The notes under the pieces are model-generated. The model was not told where the DNA came from. It made no database searches and saw only the letters and a list, made by a program, of their open reading frames with translations. The position numbers and the translations under genes are program-made. From Caldicellulosiruptor bescii DSM 6725 (GTDB taxonomy: Bacteria; Bacillota; Thermoanaerobacteria; Caldicellulosiruptorales; Caldicellulosiruptoraceae), in NCBI RefSeq assembly GCF_000022325.1, contig NC_012034.1, positions 2,045,501 through 2,109,500 of the forward strand: a stretch of DNA of 64,000 nucleotides, in the 5' to 3' direction. Shown one piece after another: positions 35,935 through 43,572 of this stretch. Positions within the stretch are counted from its first letter, which is position 1, and the number at the start of each line of letters is the position of its first letter.

Positions 35935-36428
35935 TTTATAAAATACGAATATATTAATAAGTCCGCATCATCGAACTCTTCTTTTAATTCAATTTCTTTC
36001 TTAAATCCAATATCATTCATCAATTTTAACAACGATTTTAAATTTGACATATTACTTTTTATATTGATTTTAATTTTACTTATATCAGGAAATACCTTTG
36101 TCAAGTTCAAGATTGAATTATATAAAAACATATTTATTGGTGTGCTTGTATTCTCACATCCTAACAAATACAATGTCGCACTCTTTGACAAAGTTGCTAC
36201 ATCAGGTAATTGATAATATGCAATTTTACTCAGTTTTTCGTCAATAAACTCACCATATACAAAAATTGTACAATTGAAAAAACTTTCTCTTAATATGAGT
36301 TCATTAAATGTGTGTTTGCTTATGAAAGGATTCAAATAATTAAAATTCTCTTCAAAGTTTACTCTCCTGAGAATCTCAATTATTTCATTGATATCAGAAT
36401 CAGTAAGAATTCTTTCTTGAATTTTCAT
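35931..36428 (-). CDS. GNAT-like protein of the RiPP operon
   Basis: About 165 residues from the ATG at 36426-36428, which follows GGAGGG. The shape fits a GNAT acetyltransferase: N-terminal MKIQERILTDSDINEIIEIL and a C-terminal LMNDIGFKKEIELKEEF followed by DADLLIYSY, as in the last strands of the fold. The acetyl-CoA loop is weak, so catalysis is uncertain. It could acylate the peptide or act as an immunity factor. A longer frame to 36515 overlaps the radical SAM gene and has no ribosome site. Confidence 0.6.
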   Translation of the reverse strand: MKIQERILTDSDINEIIEILRRVNFEENFNYLNPFISKHTFNELILRESFFNCTIFVYGEFIDEKLSKIAYYQLPDVATLSKSATLYLLGCENTSTPINMFLYNSILNLTKVFPDISKIKINIKSNMSNLKSLLKLMNDIGFKKEIELKEEFDDADLLIYSYFIN

Positions 36429-36453
36429 CTTTATTTTGTCCCTCCAAAAATTA

Positions 36454-37494
36454 CTAATTTTTTGCGAAAAATTGTTCTGGCTTAACTTCTGAAATATAAT
36501 CTTCAATAAGGTCAATATCTACACTCTTTTCCCAATAAACCTCTTTAAATCCTTTGGAAGAAAGATCCAAATCTTCTGTAGCTCTAATTTGCTTCGAAAT
36601 CCACTTAACAATTGGTAAACTCCAAACATTTGACAAACCACTATTCCAATACTCTAAAATTGTATGTCTTCTTATATTTCCAAAAGTCAATGGTAAATAA
36701 GGAGATATTCTCAAATATCCATATGCATCTATTCCTATAAATGGATTATAACCACTTTCTCTATAGTTCGATCTTATAAGGTGATCTACCGGATCTCCCC
36801 ATTCTACATTCATTCCTTTCTTTGCTATTTGTTGCATTTGTAACTGTTTTAGCTTTGTTGCAAGAATTTGATAATCTCTATAGGTTGGAATATACCCATT
36901 TAAATTTCTCTTCGCTCTTCCCATTACCATTAGAGGCTGAACGCGAAATTCACAAACACCTAATTGCTCGCATAATTTTATCGCTTCATCAATTTCTGGA
37001 ATATTTTTTAAAGTTGGTGTATAAGCAACACCAACGTATAACCCAGCTTCCACAAGACTTTTTATAGCATTGACAGCCTTGTTAAAACTTCCTATCTTAT
37101 TTCGAAGCCAATCATGTGTTTCAGGTTTTGCACCATCAAGGCTAACCTGAACAAGATTAAATCCGGCTTTCCGTAAATTTCTTGCTACCTCATTATTTAC
37201 TAATTCACCATTTGTAACTACATTCACTTTTGTATATCCATTTGTTCTCTTGACTATTTTTTCACAACACAAATAGAGAATTTCTCTTCTAATAAGTGGT
37301 TCACCACCACAAAAACAAATGACATTGGGCATTATATCAACAATTTGATCTGCTAAATAAAGTAATTCTTCATCTGTTAATTCTGGTTCTAATTCATTTT
37401 CATTACTTCCGTTGAAACAATGTAAACACCTCATCGTACACTTGTAGGTAACATCGATTGACATTATTAACGGTTTAGGTACATTACAATTCAC
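36454..37494 (-). CDS. Radical SAM enzyme, SPASM-like C-terminus without cysteine ligands
   Basis: About 346 residues from GTG at 37492-37494 (after AAAGGAG). The cluster motif is YKCTMRCLHCF (Cys19, 23, 26), then CFCGGEPLIRREI and VSLDGAKPETHDWLR. At the position of a SPASM domain it reads GYLRISPYLPLTFGNIRR: the GNI segment is kept but the usual cysteines are absent. It is the first gene of the RiPP operon. Peptide epimerases of the PoyD/YydG type also belong to radical SAM families; that this enzyme makes D-residues is inference from the precursor pattern. Confidence 0.82.
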   Translation of the reverse strand: MNCNVPKPLIMSIDVTYKCTMRCLHCFNGSNENELEPELTDEELLYLADQIVDIMPNVICFCGGEPLIRREILYLCCEKIVKRTNGYTKVNVVTNGELVNNEVARNLRKAGFNLVQVSLDGAKPETHDWLRNKIGSFNKAVNAIKSLVEAGLYVGVAYTPTLKNIPEIDEAIKLCEQLGVCEFRVQPLMVMGRAKRNLNGYIPTYRDYQILATKLKQLQMQQIAKKGMNVEWGDPVDHLIRSNYRESGYNPFIGIDAYGYLRISPYLPLTFGNIRRHTILEYWNSGLSNVWSLPIVKWISKQIRATEDLDLSSKGFKEVYWEKSVDIDLIEDYISEVKPEQFFAKN

Positions 37495-37512
37495 AAAAAT
37501 CTCTCCTTTCCT

Positions 37513-37532
37513 CACCAAATAATTATTTGGTG
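37513..37532. promoter_or_regulatory. Perfect 20-bp palindrome upstream of the RiPP operon
   Basis: CACCAAATAA followed directly by its reverse complement TTATTTGGTG, ending 3-10 bp before the ribosome site of the first gene. It can be an operator for a dimeric repressor, or an mRNA hairpin touching the AAAGGAG site. Confidence 0.6.
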
Positions 37533-38513
37533 ATAAACTTAAAGTACTTAGAAGTATAAATAATAACGACCCAGATTAACTTTCCCTATTTCACAGAAAG
37601 AAAACAGATTTCTTTATTTTTTGCCTTTCTCAATAAAAATAAAGTTAATTTGCCAAAACTCCAAAATACTCTAAATAAAAATATTTACTTTAAATGCTGG
37701 TTATATTTGTGAAAAAAAATGTAGAATTTTAAAGCTGCTAAAATTGCAAATCCTCCTTCTGACCATTAATCTTTATTTGAACACATTCATTCAACTATCA
37801 GTAAAAGAATCACATGAGAAGAAAGTAAGAGTAAAAATGGATAGTCGATAAAAAAATATATTTTCTCAACATGAGAATTGTTGTTAAGATTTTTATTACT
37901 GACAAAAAAATTATTTAGGTGGTTGCTTTACTGCAATCAATGAATGCTTATATGGAAATAGAAGAATTAGAAATTGAAAATAAAAATGGGGTAATTTGCG
38001 ATAATACTCAATCATTGAATTTTTCAATTTTATTATTTTCGTTACGAAAAGAAATATAAAGCTCTTCTCAAATCTCCCTCACTGTGCTATTCTAAATAAT
38101 AGAAGCTCTCTTTCATTAATTTACATTTTATCGCCTCCAAGCGTAGCGAAGTTCTATTTATTGTAATTCAATACTGTAAATATGTAAATTTCTATTTTTT
38201 CAACTCAGTTTAGCCTTATTTTATTTTTTTTTTATTCTCGTGTCAAAGTCTTTTTTTTTTTTCTTTACTCAATAATTGTTGATTTTTGAAAATAAACTTG
38301 TTTTTTCTCTTAATATCTTAATCTTTCTTTAATTTTCTTAAATTTTTAAAGTAACTTTCTATGCAAAAAGACGTAAGCACAATCTTCCTGATAATTTACT
38401 AAAATTTAAGTAATTTTTGCAATTTTGTTTTGTTAAATCTTCTAACACTTTATTTAAAACCTGGTTTCTTTTTCAAAAGGAAAATACACTTCAGAAATTA
38501 ACCTAAAACAAAA
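37533..38513. other. About 1 kb AT-rich non-coding region upstream of the RiPP operon
   Basis: No convincing gene was found. The sequence is very AT-rich with long T and A tracts, especially 38220-38350. A weak palindrome TTCTCA-aca-TGAGAA lies near 37862-37876. The operon promoter must lie in the right-hand part (37533-37700), but no clear -35/-10 pair was seen. A 39-codon frame at 37940-38059 has no ribosome site. Confidence 0.5.
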
Positions 38514-38560
38514 ACCTCCTTCTTAAAGCCTTTATTTTTGGGCTTTTGTAAGGAGGCTTT
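38514..38560. terminator. Terminator after the isomerase gene
   Basis: CCTCCTT/AAGGAGG and inner AAAGCC/GGCTTT form a strong hairpin, with T-rich tails on both strands. It lies 15 bp after the minus-strand isomerase stop and shields the AT-rich region. Confidence 0.75.
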
Positions 38561-38574
38561 TATTTTTTATTTTA

Positions 38575-39372
38575 CTATTTTCTTATCTTATCTATAAACT
38601 CCAAAAATACAATTCCTGGCTCTTCAAGGTCAGAAAACCATCTTTTCACCCACTCAAAAGAAAGATAACCGCTATAGCCATGTCGCAAAAGAAGATTTAT
38701 CGCCTTTTCAATAGGCACATCACCCTCGCCTATCATCTTAAACACAAGCTTGCCATTTTCAACTTTTGAGTCTTTCACGTGAACATGCTTTATAAAATCT
38801 TTCAAGTTGTTAACGGTTTTCTCAACATCCTCATTAAAAAACCTATAAGGATGGTGAATGTCCCACACAACACCAACATTTTGATATGGCACCTTTTCAA
38901 GCAAATCAGCAAGCCTTTTTGACTCTGCCCAAACGCCATTTGTCTCAATTAAAATGTCAACATCATACTCCTTTGCCATGTCGCACAATGTACAAAGCAT
39001 GTCTTTTACAAATTCTCTATCGACATCCTCCCCAGGTGTTATCCATCTATCTCCCAGAACTCTTATGTATTTGCAAGAAAGCTCCTTTGCAAGTTTTATG
39101 TGCGCTTTTGCAGACTTTAAGGTATTTTCCTGGTAAGATTTATCGAATATATAACATGATGTTGCCAAACATGAAATCTCCAAATTCAGTTCTTTTAACC
39201 TCTTTTTTGTCAGTTGCAAGTTTTCAAGAGCAAAAGGTTCTGCCCTATATATTTCAAGTTCATCTCCAAGTCCTCTCAGTTCAATACCGTCATATCCAAA
39301 ATCTTTGGCAGCAGCTAAGATCTCATCCCAGGTAAAGTTAGGACATCCTACTGTTGAAAAGCTAATCTTCAT
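38575..39372 (-). CDS. Sugar phosphate isomerase/epimerase (xylose isomerase-like TIM barrel)
   Basis: About 265 residues, AP endonuclease family 2 / IolE type. Visible: MKISFSTVGCPNFTWDEI, GYDGIELRGLGDELE, ILIETNGVW, VVWDIHHPYRF, HVHVKDSK with a metal-binding DxH, and SFEWVKRW at the C-terminus. Glu, Asp, His and Glu metal ligands are in place. Converts or epimerises a sugar or sugar derivative; substrate unknown. The start ATG at 39370-39372 follows AAGGAGG; a GTG-like start upstream at 39396 is less likely. Confidence 0.88.
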   Translation of the reverse strand: MKISFSTVGCPNFTWDEILAAAKDFGYDGIELRGLGDELEIYRAEPFALENLQLTKKRLKELNLEISCLATSCYIFDKSYQENTLKSAKAHIKLAKELSCKYIRVLGDRWITPGEDVDREFVKDMLCTLCDMAKEYDVDILIETNGVWAESKRLADLLEKVPYQNVGVVWDIHHPYRFFNEDVEKTVNNLKDFIKHVHVKDSKVENGKLVFKMIGEGDVPIEKAINLLLRHGYSGYLSFEWVKRWFSDLEEPGIVFLEFIDKIRK

Positions 39373-39520
39373 TAAATGGTATTTCCTCCTTCGCAAAAAT
39401 GCTGTTTTTAATATTTTACTACTTTGTTTTTGTTATGAAAAGCCATCTTTAAAATTCTATTGACATTTGATTTTGAAGAAATTTATAATTAAACTAAAGT
39501 TGTTTTTTTAGGAGTGAAAA

Positions 39521-39919
39521 ATGTTGAAGGATATCTTCATAGACGATTTCCAATATGTGGTTGATGAACTTTTGATACGAAACAAAAGTATACTTGACAG
39601 CCTCACAAAGTTTTCCGAATCAGCAGCACGTGTCAATAGAAGCATAATAAAATCGGTCACAAACTGTGGATGCATAAGAATAAATGCTAAAAAACAGGAA
39701 ATTCCTATAGATGTGAGCTTGAAAGAAGCAAAAAAGTACCTCAAAACACATGTTGAAGGACAGCTTTGTGAAAACTGTAGAGATTTGATTGAAAAAGAAA
39801 TTGGAAGCACATTGTTTTATTTAGCCTCAATCTGCAACACTTTAGATTTGAACCTGTATGATATCATAATCAAAGAAATTGAGAGAATGAAAACACTGGG
39901 AGAATTTAATTTAAGGTAA
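39521..39919 (+). CDS. Conserved small protein with MazG-like C-terminal helix pattern
   Basis: 132 residues, no enzyme family certain. The N-terminal part has SESAARVNRSIIKSVTNCGC and KKQEIPID; the C-terminal part CENCRDLIEKEIGSTLFYLASICNTLDLNLYDIIIKEIE resembles the MazG helical E-x-G-x-x-L-x-Y-L pattern (here split for length). Cysteines C-G-C and C-E-N-C could bind metal. Proteins of this kind are conserved in clostridia next to DUF4364 genes. Function unknown; nucleotide pyrophosphohydrolase-like folding is a guess. Confidence 0.7.
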   Translation: MLKDIFIDDFQYVVDELLIRNKSILDSLTKFSESAARVNRSIIKSVTNCGCIRINAKKQEIPIDVSLKEAKKYLKTHVEGQLCENCRDLIEKEIGSTLFYLASICNTLDLNLYDIIIKEIERMKTLGEFNLR

Positions 39920-39951
39920 GATGCCAGTTTTTAAAAAGAACAAAAATATAC

Positions 39952-39988
39952 AAGCCGCCATATTTTCAAACACAATATGGCGGCTTTA
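39952..39988 (+). terminator. Terminator between the MazG-like gene and DUF4364 gene
   Basis: AAGCCGCCATATT (39952-39964) pairs perfectly with AATATGGCGGCTT (39974-39986), then TAAAA. It is a 13-bp stem located before the DUF4364 ribosome site, so the frame that seems to start at 39977 is artefactual upstream of 40013. Confidence 0.75.
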
Positions 39989-40012
39989 AAAGTAAAAAAG
40001 GAGTGGAAAAAG

Positions 40013-40576
40013 ATGTCTGATGAATTTAACGAAATACATACCCTTGCCCAAAATAAGCTCATACTTTTACTTTTTTTGAGCAAGATAAACATCCCCATTC
40101 CTGTCCAGCAGCTTGACGAGTTTGTCATTTCAACAAAATACATGAACTTTTTTGAATACCAACAGTATCTTAAAGAACTTGAGGCTCAAAAGCTAATTCA
40201 TAAATACGATGACGAGATTAGAACTTACATCGAGATATCACAAACTGGCAGAGATGTTTTAAACATTCTTTTAGATTTGCTTCCAAAAGCTACAGCCGAA
40301 GAAGTAGAAGAATACATAAAGAAGAATTATAGAAAGATCAAACTTAATACAGAAATCTATTCTGATTACAAAATACTTAGCTCTACCGAATACATAGTTA
40401 TATGCTCTCTGCGTGAAGGAAATAGTATTTTGTTCGAAATAAAAGTAAATGTACCACATGTTGAAATTGCAAAGAGGATCTGTAAAAATTGGAGTAAAAA
40501 TGCTGAGACGGTATACAGACTGCTTTTTGAAAACTTAGCTCGAAATCATGAAGAGCATGAAAAAAATCAAGAATAA
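40013..40576 (+). CDS. DUF4364 family protein
   Basis: 187 residues from the ATG that follows AAAGGAGTGG. N-terminal LAQNKLILLLFLSKINIPIP with a winged-helix pattern (YLKELEAQKLIHKYDDEI; EISQTGRDVL), then a charged C-terminal half ending in HEEHEKNQE. The family is a PadR-like winged-helix group of unknown function in clostridia. The tRNA genes lie downstream on the opposite strand. Confidence 0.8.
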   Translation: MSDEFNEIHTLAQNKLILLLFLSKINIPIPVQQLDEFVISTKYMNFFEYQQYLKELEAQKLIHKYDDEIRTYIEISQTGRDVLNILLDLLPKATAEEVEEYIKKNYRKIKLNTEIYSDYKILSSTEYIVICSLREGNSILFEIKVNVPHVEIAKRICKNWSKNAETVYRLLFENLARNHEEHEKNQE

Positions 40577-40583
40577 AACAAAA

Positions 40584-40612
40584 AAAGCAAGTCTTTAAAA
40601 GACTTGCTTTTT
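40584..40612. terminator. Terminator shared by DUF4364 gene and the tRNA pair
   Basis: AAAGCAAGTC (40584-40593) and GACTTGCTTT (40601-40610) pair with a 7-nt loop. T-rich on the plus side and A-rich (T on minus) on the other, so it can act in both directions. Confidence 0.75.
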
Positions 40613-40623
40613 ATTTTTGAAAT

Positions 40624-40699
40624 TGGTGGGCCCTTAGGGATTCGAACCCCAGACCAACCGGTTATGAGCCGGCCGCTCTACCAGCTGAGCTAAAGGCCC
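40624..40699 (-). tRNA. tRNA-Met (CAT)
   Basis: 76 nt with encoded CCA. Acceptor GGGCCTT pairs with AGGGCCC, the T-arm is TGGGG-TTCGAAT-CCCTA, and the anticodon loop reads CTCATAA, anticodon CAT. The CTCATAA loop also fits tRNA-Ile2 whose C34 is changed to lysidine, so elongator Met is likely but not certain. Confidence 0.85.
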
Positions 40700-40709
40700 T
40701 TAATAAAAT

Positions 40710-40784
40710 TGGCTCCCCGGGTAGGATTCGAACCTACGACCCTCCGGTTAACAGCCGGATGCTCCACCGCTGAGCTACCGAGGA
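40710..40784 (-). tRNA. tRNA-Asn (GTT)
   Basis: 75 nt with encoded CCA. Acceptor TCCTCGG pairs with CCGGGGA (G-T wobble), the anticodon loop is CTGTTAA and the T-arm is GTAGGTTCGAATCCTAC. It precedes tRNA-Met by 10 bp on the same transcript. Confidence 0.93.
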
Positions 40785-40839
40785 ACCTCTCTTTCTTTTT
40801 GTCTTCGGCATCTTCTGTCTCCCGCCGTCGACATTATTT

Positions 40840-40867
40840 ATTATACTTATAAAAGATTTTTTGTCAA
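40840..40867 (-). promoter_or_regulatory. Near-consensus promoter of the tRNA-Asn/tRNA-Met operon
   Basis: Minus strand TTGACA (40862-40867) and TATAAT (40840-40845), spacer 16 bp, about 55 bp before tRNA-Asn. The IS insertion at 40872 starts only 4 bp beyond the -35. Confidence 0.7.
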
Positions 40868-40886
40868 TATCCTTTTTAAAAAATTT

Positions 40887-42153
40887 CTCGAATAGGTGTA
40901 GAGATATTTACCACAGCGAAAGAATGTGCGAAAATAGTGAGGAGAAACTCATAAAAAGAATTGAGGCTGCCTCCATCCTGACATGAATATTAATTAAAAA
41001 GTGTAATCTCCCATTCAAAAGAAAAATCAAAAAACTACCAGGATGGGAGGACAGCCTACTATGAATATTATATCATATCATGAAATGAGAAAAATATCTC
41101 CCGAAAAAGCAAGGGAATTAATCCGAAAAGTGTTTGAAAATAATAACAAAAACGTATCAAGAACTGCTAAAATATTAGGTGTATCAAGACATACTGTCAG
41201 AAGAGCAATATATGGTCCCCTTGAGGATAAATCAAGAAAACCTAAAACTTGCCCCAGAAAACTTTCTACTGAACTTGAAAATCTCATTATCGAGGAATCT
41301 AAAAGAACTGGCTTCAGATACAGACGTTTGTCTCTTTACCTGCTCAGAAAATATGGTATTAAAATAAGCGAAAATACAATAAAGTCTATTCTCAAAAGAA
41401 ATGCTATACCAAAAAAATCAAGAAAGACAAAAAAGGGTGAAAGAAGTTTGTACGATTATGAAGCCCTCATTCCATTTTCTGAATTTCAACTTGATACAAA
41501 ACATCTTTTAGATAAAGACAGTCTTCCTGAAGAGGTATATGAACATATGAAAAAACACAATTTACCTTGCTATGAGTGGAACATGATAGACATTGCAACA
41601 AGAGCAAGATTTACAGCCTACTCCTATGAACTTTCATCTGCTTTTGGCTTTATGTTTATATCCTTGGTGGCTTTATGGCTAAGAACGCATAATGTAAGAA
41701 ACCCAATAAAAATCCGATTGGACAATGGAGAAGAATTTTGCGGAGGAAGTGAAAGAAAGCTAAAGGAGTGGAATGAGATGTTTTCTATTTTGGGTGTAGA
41801 ACTAAATCCTATTCCACCAAGAGCAAAACATCTTATGGGGGTAATTGAAAATTCACATAGAGCAGATGACGAATATTTTTTAATGATTCATGCCGAAAGA
41901 TGTAAAAACAAAGATGACTTTATTCAACGAGCTCAAAGGTGGCAGGATACGTGGAACTTTTTTAGACCTCATAATGGTAAAGGTATGAATGGGAGGACAC
42001 CATTTGAAAAATTCATAGATTCTAAAACTCTGGTCTCCTCCCATGTGTTTCAGTTCCCTACTTTACTTCTTGAAGACTTATTAAAGAAAGTAGGAACTTT
42101 TTATTCTCTATTCTGTAATAAATTAGGTGGTAAATATGTCTTCACCACGTGCC
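40887..42153 (+). mobile_element. 1267-bp insertion sequence, copy 1
   Basis: The ends are imperfect inverted repeats: GGTGTAGAGATATTTACCAC near the left and the complement of GGTGAAGACATATTTACCAC at the right (18 of 20 match). A 15-bp direct repeat CTTTTTAAAAAATTT flanks it at 40872-40886 and 42154-42168. It is nearly identical to copy 2 in inverted orientation. Confidence 0.9.
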
Positions 42154-42161
42154 CTTTTTAA
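41061..42161 (+). CDS. DDE transposase (IS481-like integrase core), copy 1
   Basis: About 366 residues. An N-terminal HTH (NVSRTAKILGVSRHTVRRAI) and a second HTH precede an rve-type core with catalytic-like residues D in FQLDTKHLLD, D in RLDNGEEF and E in GVIENSHRADDEYF. ATG at 41061 follows GGGAGG. The frame continues past the right end of the element into the target: the codons for Pro, Phe and the TAA stop are in flanking DNA. Differs from copy 2 by a K/R substitution and by this tail. Family placement is approximate. Confidence 0.88.
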   Translation: MNIISYHEMRKISPEKARELIRKVFENNNKNVSRTAKILGVSRHTVRRAIYGPLEDKSRKPKTCPRKLSTELENLIIEESKRTGFRYRRLSLYLLRKYGIKISENTIKSILKRNAIPKKSRKTKKGERSLYDYEALIPFSEFQLDTKHLLDKDSLPEEVYEHMKKHNLPCYEWNMIDIATRARFTAYSYELSSAFGFMFISLVALWLRTHNVRNPIKIRLDNGEEFCGGSERKLKEWNEMFSILGVELNPIPPRAKHLMGVIENSHRADDEYFLMIHAERCKNKDDFIQRAQRWQDTWNFFRPHNGKGMNGRTPFEKFIDSKTLVSSHVFQFPTLLLEDLLKKVGTFYSLFCNKLGGKYVFTTCPF

Positions 42162-42306
42162 AAAATTTTTTCTGTAATATTTTGGAAAGCAACCCCTACA
42201 AAACTCTTATTTTTCTTTCTTTCTTCTTTAAAAACGGGTATAATTTATATAACAACGCAGCAAATCATTATTAAAAAGATTTATTATTTTCAGCAAGGTG
42301 AGTCAT

Positions 42307-42924
42307 ATGATAAGATGTGCAAAGCTTTCTGACCTTCCTCAAATCGCACAAATTTTCAGAGAAGCTTTTTCTGACAGCATTGAATTCTATTTTGAGAACA
42401 AAATCAAAAACTCTGCTATAGAAGACATATTCAAAGTGGTGCTCATTGCAGAGCCTCATGGTTTTTTGGTCTATGAAGATGAAGAAAATAAAAAGATTGC
42501 AGGGTATATATGTGTTGTCAGAGACATCAAAAGGGTGTGGATAGCTGCAATCTTAACCCTTTCGTTTTTAAAGTGGACCATCAAATGGCTTTTAGGACTG
42601 TATGGTTTTGGCATAAGACCTATATGGAAAATTCTTTCTAACAAGCTTGACTTTTTCAGATTTCAAACAAGATATGCAAGTGAAATCTCTGCACAAATTC
42701 TTTCTATTGGAACATTAAAAAGCTATAGAGGAAAAAGTATAGGGAAAAAACTTGTTGAAGCAGGACTTGAATTTTTAAAATCAAAAGGAGTAAAAGAAGT
42801 AAAATTAGAAGTCAGACCAGATAATCTACCTGCGATAAAACTTTATAAAAAATTTGGATTCTATCAAATTGGAATGTCACAAGACCCTCAAGGTAAATGG
42901 ATTGTCATGAAAAAAAGTTTTTAA
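42307..42924 (+). CDS. GNAT family N-acetyltransferase
   Basis: About 205 residues. N-terminal IRCAKLSDLPQIAQIFREAFSDS, the acetyl-CoA motif LSIGTLKSYRGKSIGKKLVEAG and the C-terminal VKLEVRPDNLPAIKLYKKFGFYQIG are typical. Resembles a RimI/ribosomal-type acetyltransferase; substrate unknown. The ATG at 42307 follows AAGGTGAG; a GTG three codons earlier is possible. Confidence 0.87.
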   Translation: MIRCAKLSDLPQIAQIFREAFSDSIEFYFENKIKNSAIEDIFKVVLIAEPHGFLVYEDEENKKIAGYICVVRDIKRVWIAAILTLSFLKWTIKWLLGLYGFGIRPIWKILSNKLDFFRFQTRYASEISAQILSIGTLKSYRGKSIGKKLVEAGLEFLKSKGVKEVKLEVRPDNLPAIKLYKKFGFYQIGMSQDPQGKWIVMKKSF

Positions 42925-42932
42925 AAATTCAA

Positions 42933-42972
42933 AAAGGGCAGACTTTGGAAAATACTTGCAGGTCTGCCCTTT
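42933..42972. terminator. Bidirectional terminator
   Basis: AAAGGGCAGAC (42933-42943) pairs perfectly with GTCTGCCCTTT (42962-42972), between the convergent GNAT and coat-protein genes. Confidence 0.78.
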
Positions 42973-42984
42973 AAACGAGTTTTT

Positions 42985-43266
42985 TTACATCGAGACCATT
43001 TGGATATTGTTCTGAATTGTTTGAACATCCCTTTGAGCCTTTGTAATATCCTCTTGCTTTGCCATCTCAACAGGGTACCAGCCCTTTTGCGAGAGAAAGT
43101 CAAAAATCTGTTTTTGATGGTCAAATACTCTGGTCAAAACTGACATAGCTTCTCTTCTGAGGGCATTGTTTGTGCTCTCCAAAACTAAGTTTGTTAAAGC
43201 TGTTGCCTGAAGCTTTAAAGAGTTCAAAAGCGAAAAAGCAATATCTCTGTCTGAAAGTGTCTTCAT
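42985..43266 (-). CDS. Spore coat protein, CotF-like
   Basis: About 93 residues, all helical: SDRDIAFSLLNSLKLQATALTNLVLE, then REAMSVLTRVFDHQKQIFDFLSQKGWYP and EDITKAQRDVQTIQ. The pattern is the CotF-domain of clostridial coat proteins. Start ATG at 43264-43266 after GGGAGTGAT. It is 20 bp downstream of another small helical gene, probably co-transcribed in the mother cell. Confidence 0.8.
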   Translation of the reverse strand: MKTLSDRDIAFSLLNSLKLQATALTNLVLESTNNALRREAMSVLTRVFDHQKQIFDFLSQKGWYPVEMAKQEDITKAQRDVQTIQNNIQMVSM

Positions 43267-43286
43267 GACTATCACTCCCTTTTTTG

Positions 43287-43487
43287 TTATTGAATGTTTG
43301 GATTTTCAATAAATCTTGACAATATGTTTATGTCACTTTTGTAGTGGTTTACACATTGCTGGCACAGGTTCTTTAAAGATACATCTGTAATCTGATCAGA
43401 AACTCCTGCAATAAAGTTGATAGAATTTTGCATCATCTTAATATTGTCTTCTAAAAACATGAGCTCTTTTGAGGTAATATTAGCCAT
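43287..43487 (-). CDS. Small helical protein paired with CotF-like gene
   Basis: 66 residues: KELMFLEDNIKMMQNSINFIAGVSDQ, then TDVSLKNLCQQCVNHYKSDINILSRF. It looks like half of a ferritin-like or CotF-type helix bundle. Similar short proteins are found beside coat genes in clostridia, so a coat-associated role is inferred. Strong ribosome site AAAGGGAGG upstream. Confidence 0.65.
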   Translation of the reverse strand: MANITSKELMFLEDNIKMMQNSINFIAGVSDQITDVSLKNLCQQCVNHYKSDINILSRFIENPNIQ

Positions 43488-43572
43488 TTTCTTTAAACCT
43501 CCCTTTTTTTTAAGTTTTACATCTTTGTGTTTTAAAATCTACACAGATTATTTTTTTATTTTTAAGCCCCTT

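Noticed and set aside
37940-38059. 39-codon plus-strand frame in the AT-rich region
   Set aside because: No ribosome site and no recognisable family; composition is like the surrounding AT-rich DNA.
40624-40699. tRNA-Ile2 instead of tRNA-Met
   Set aside because: The CTCATAA loop fits both; the CAT anticodon alone cannot decide, so Met is kept with reduced confidence.
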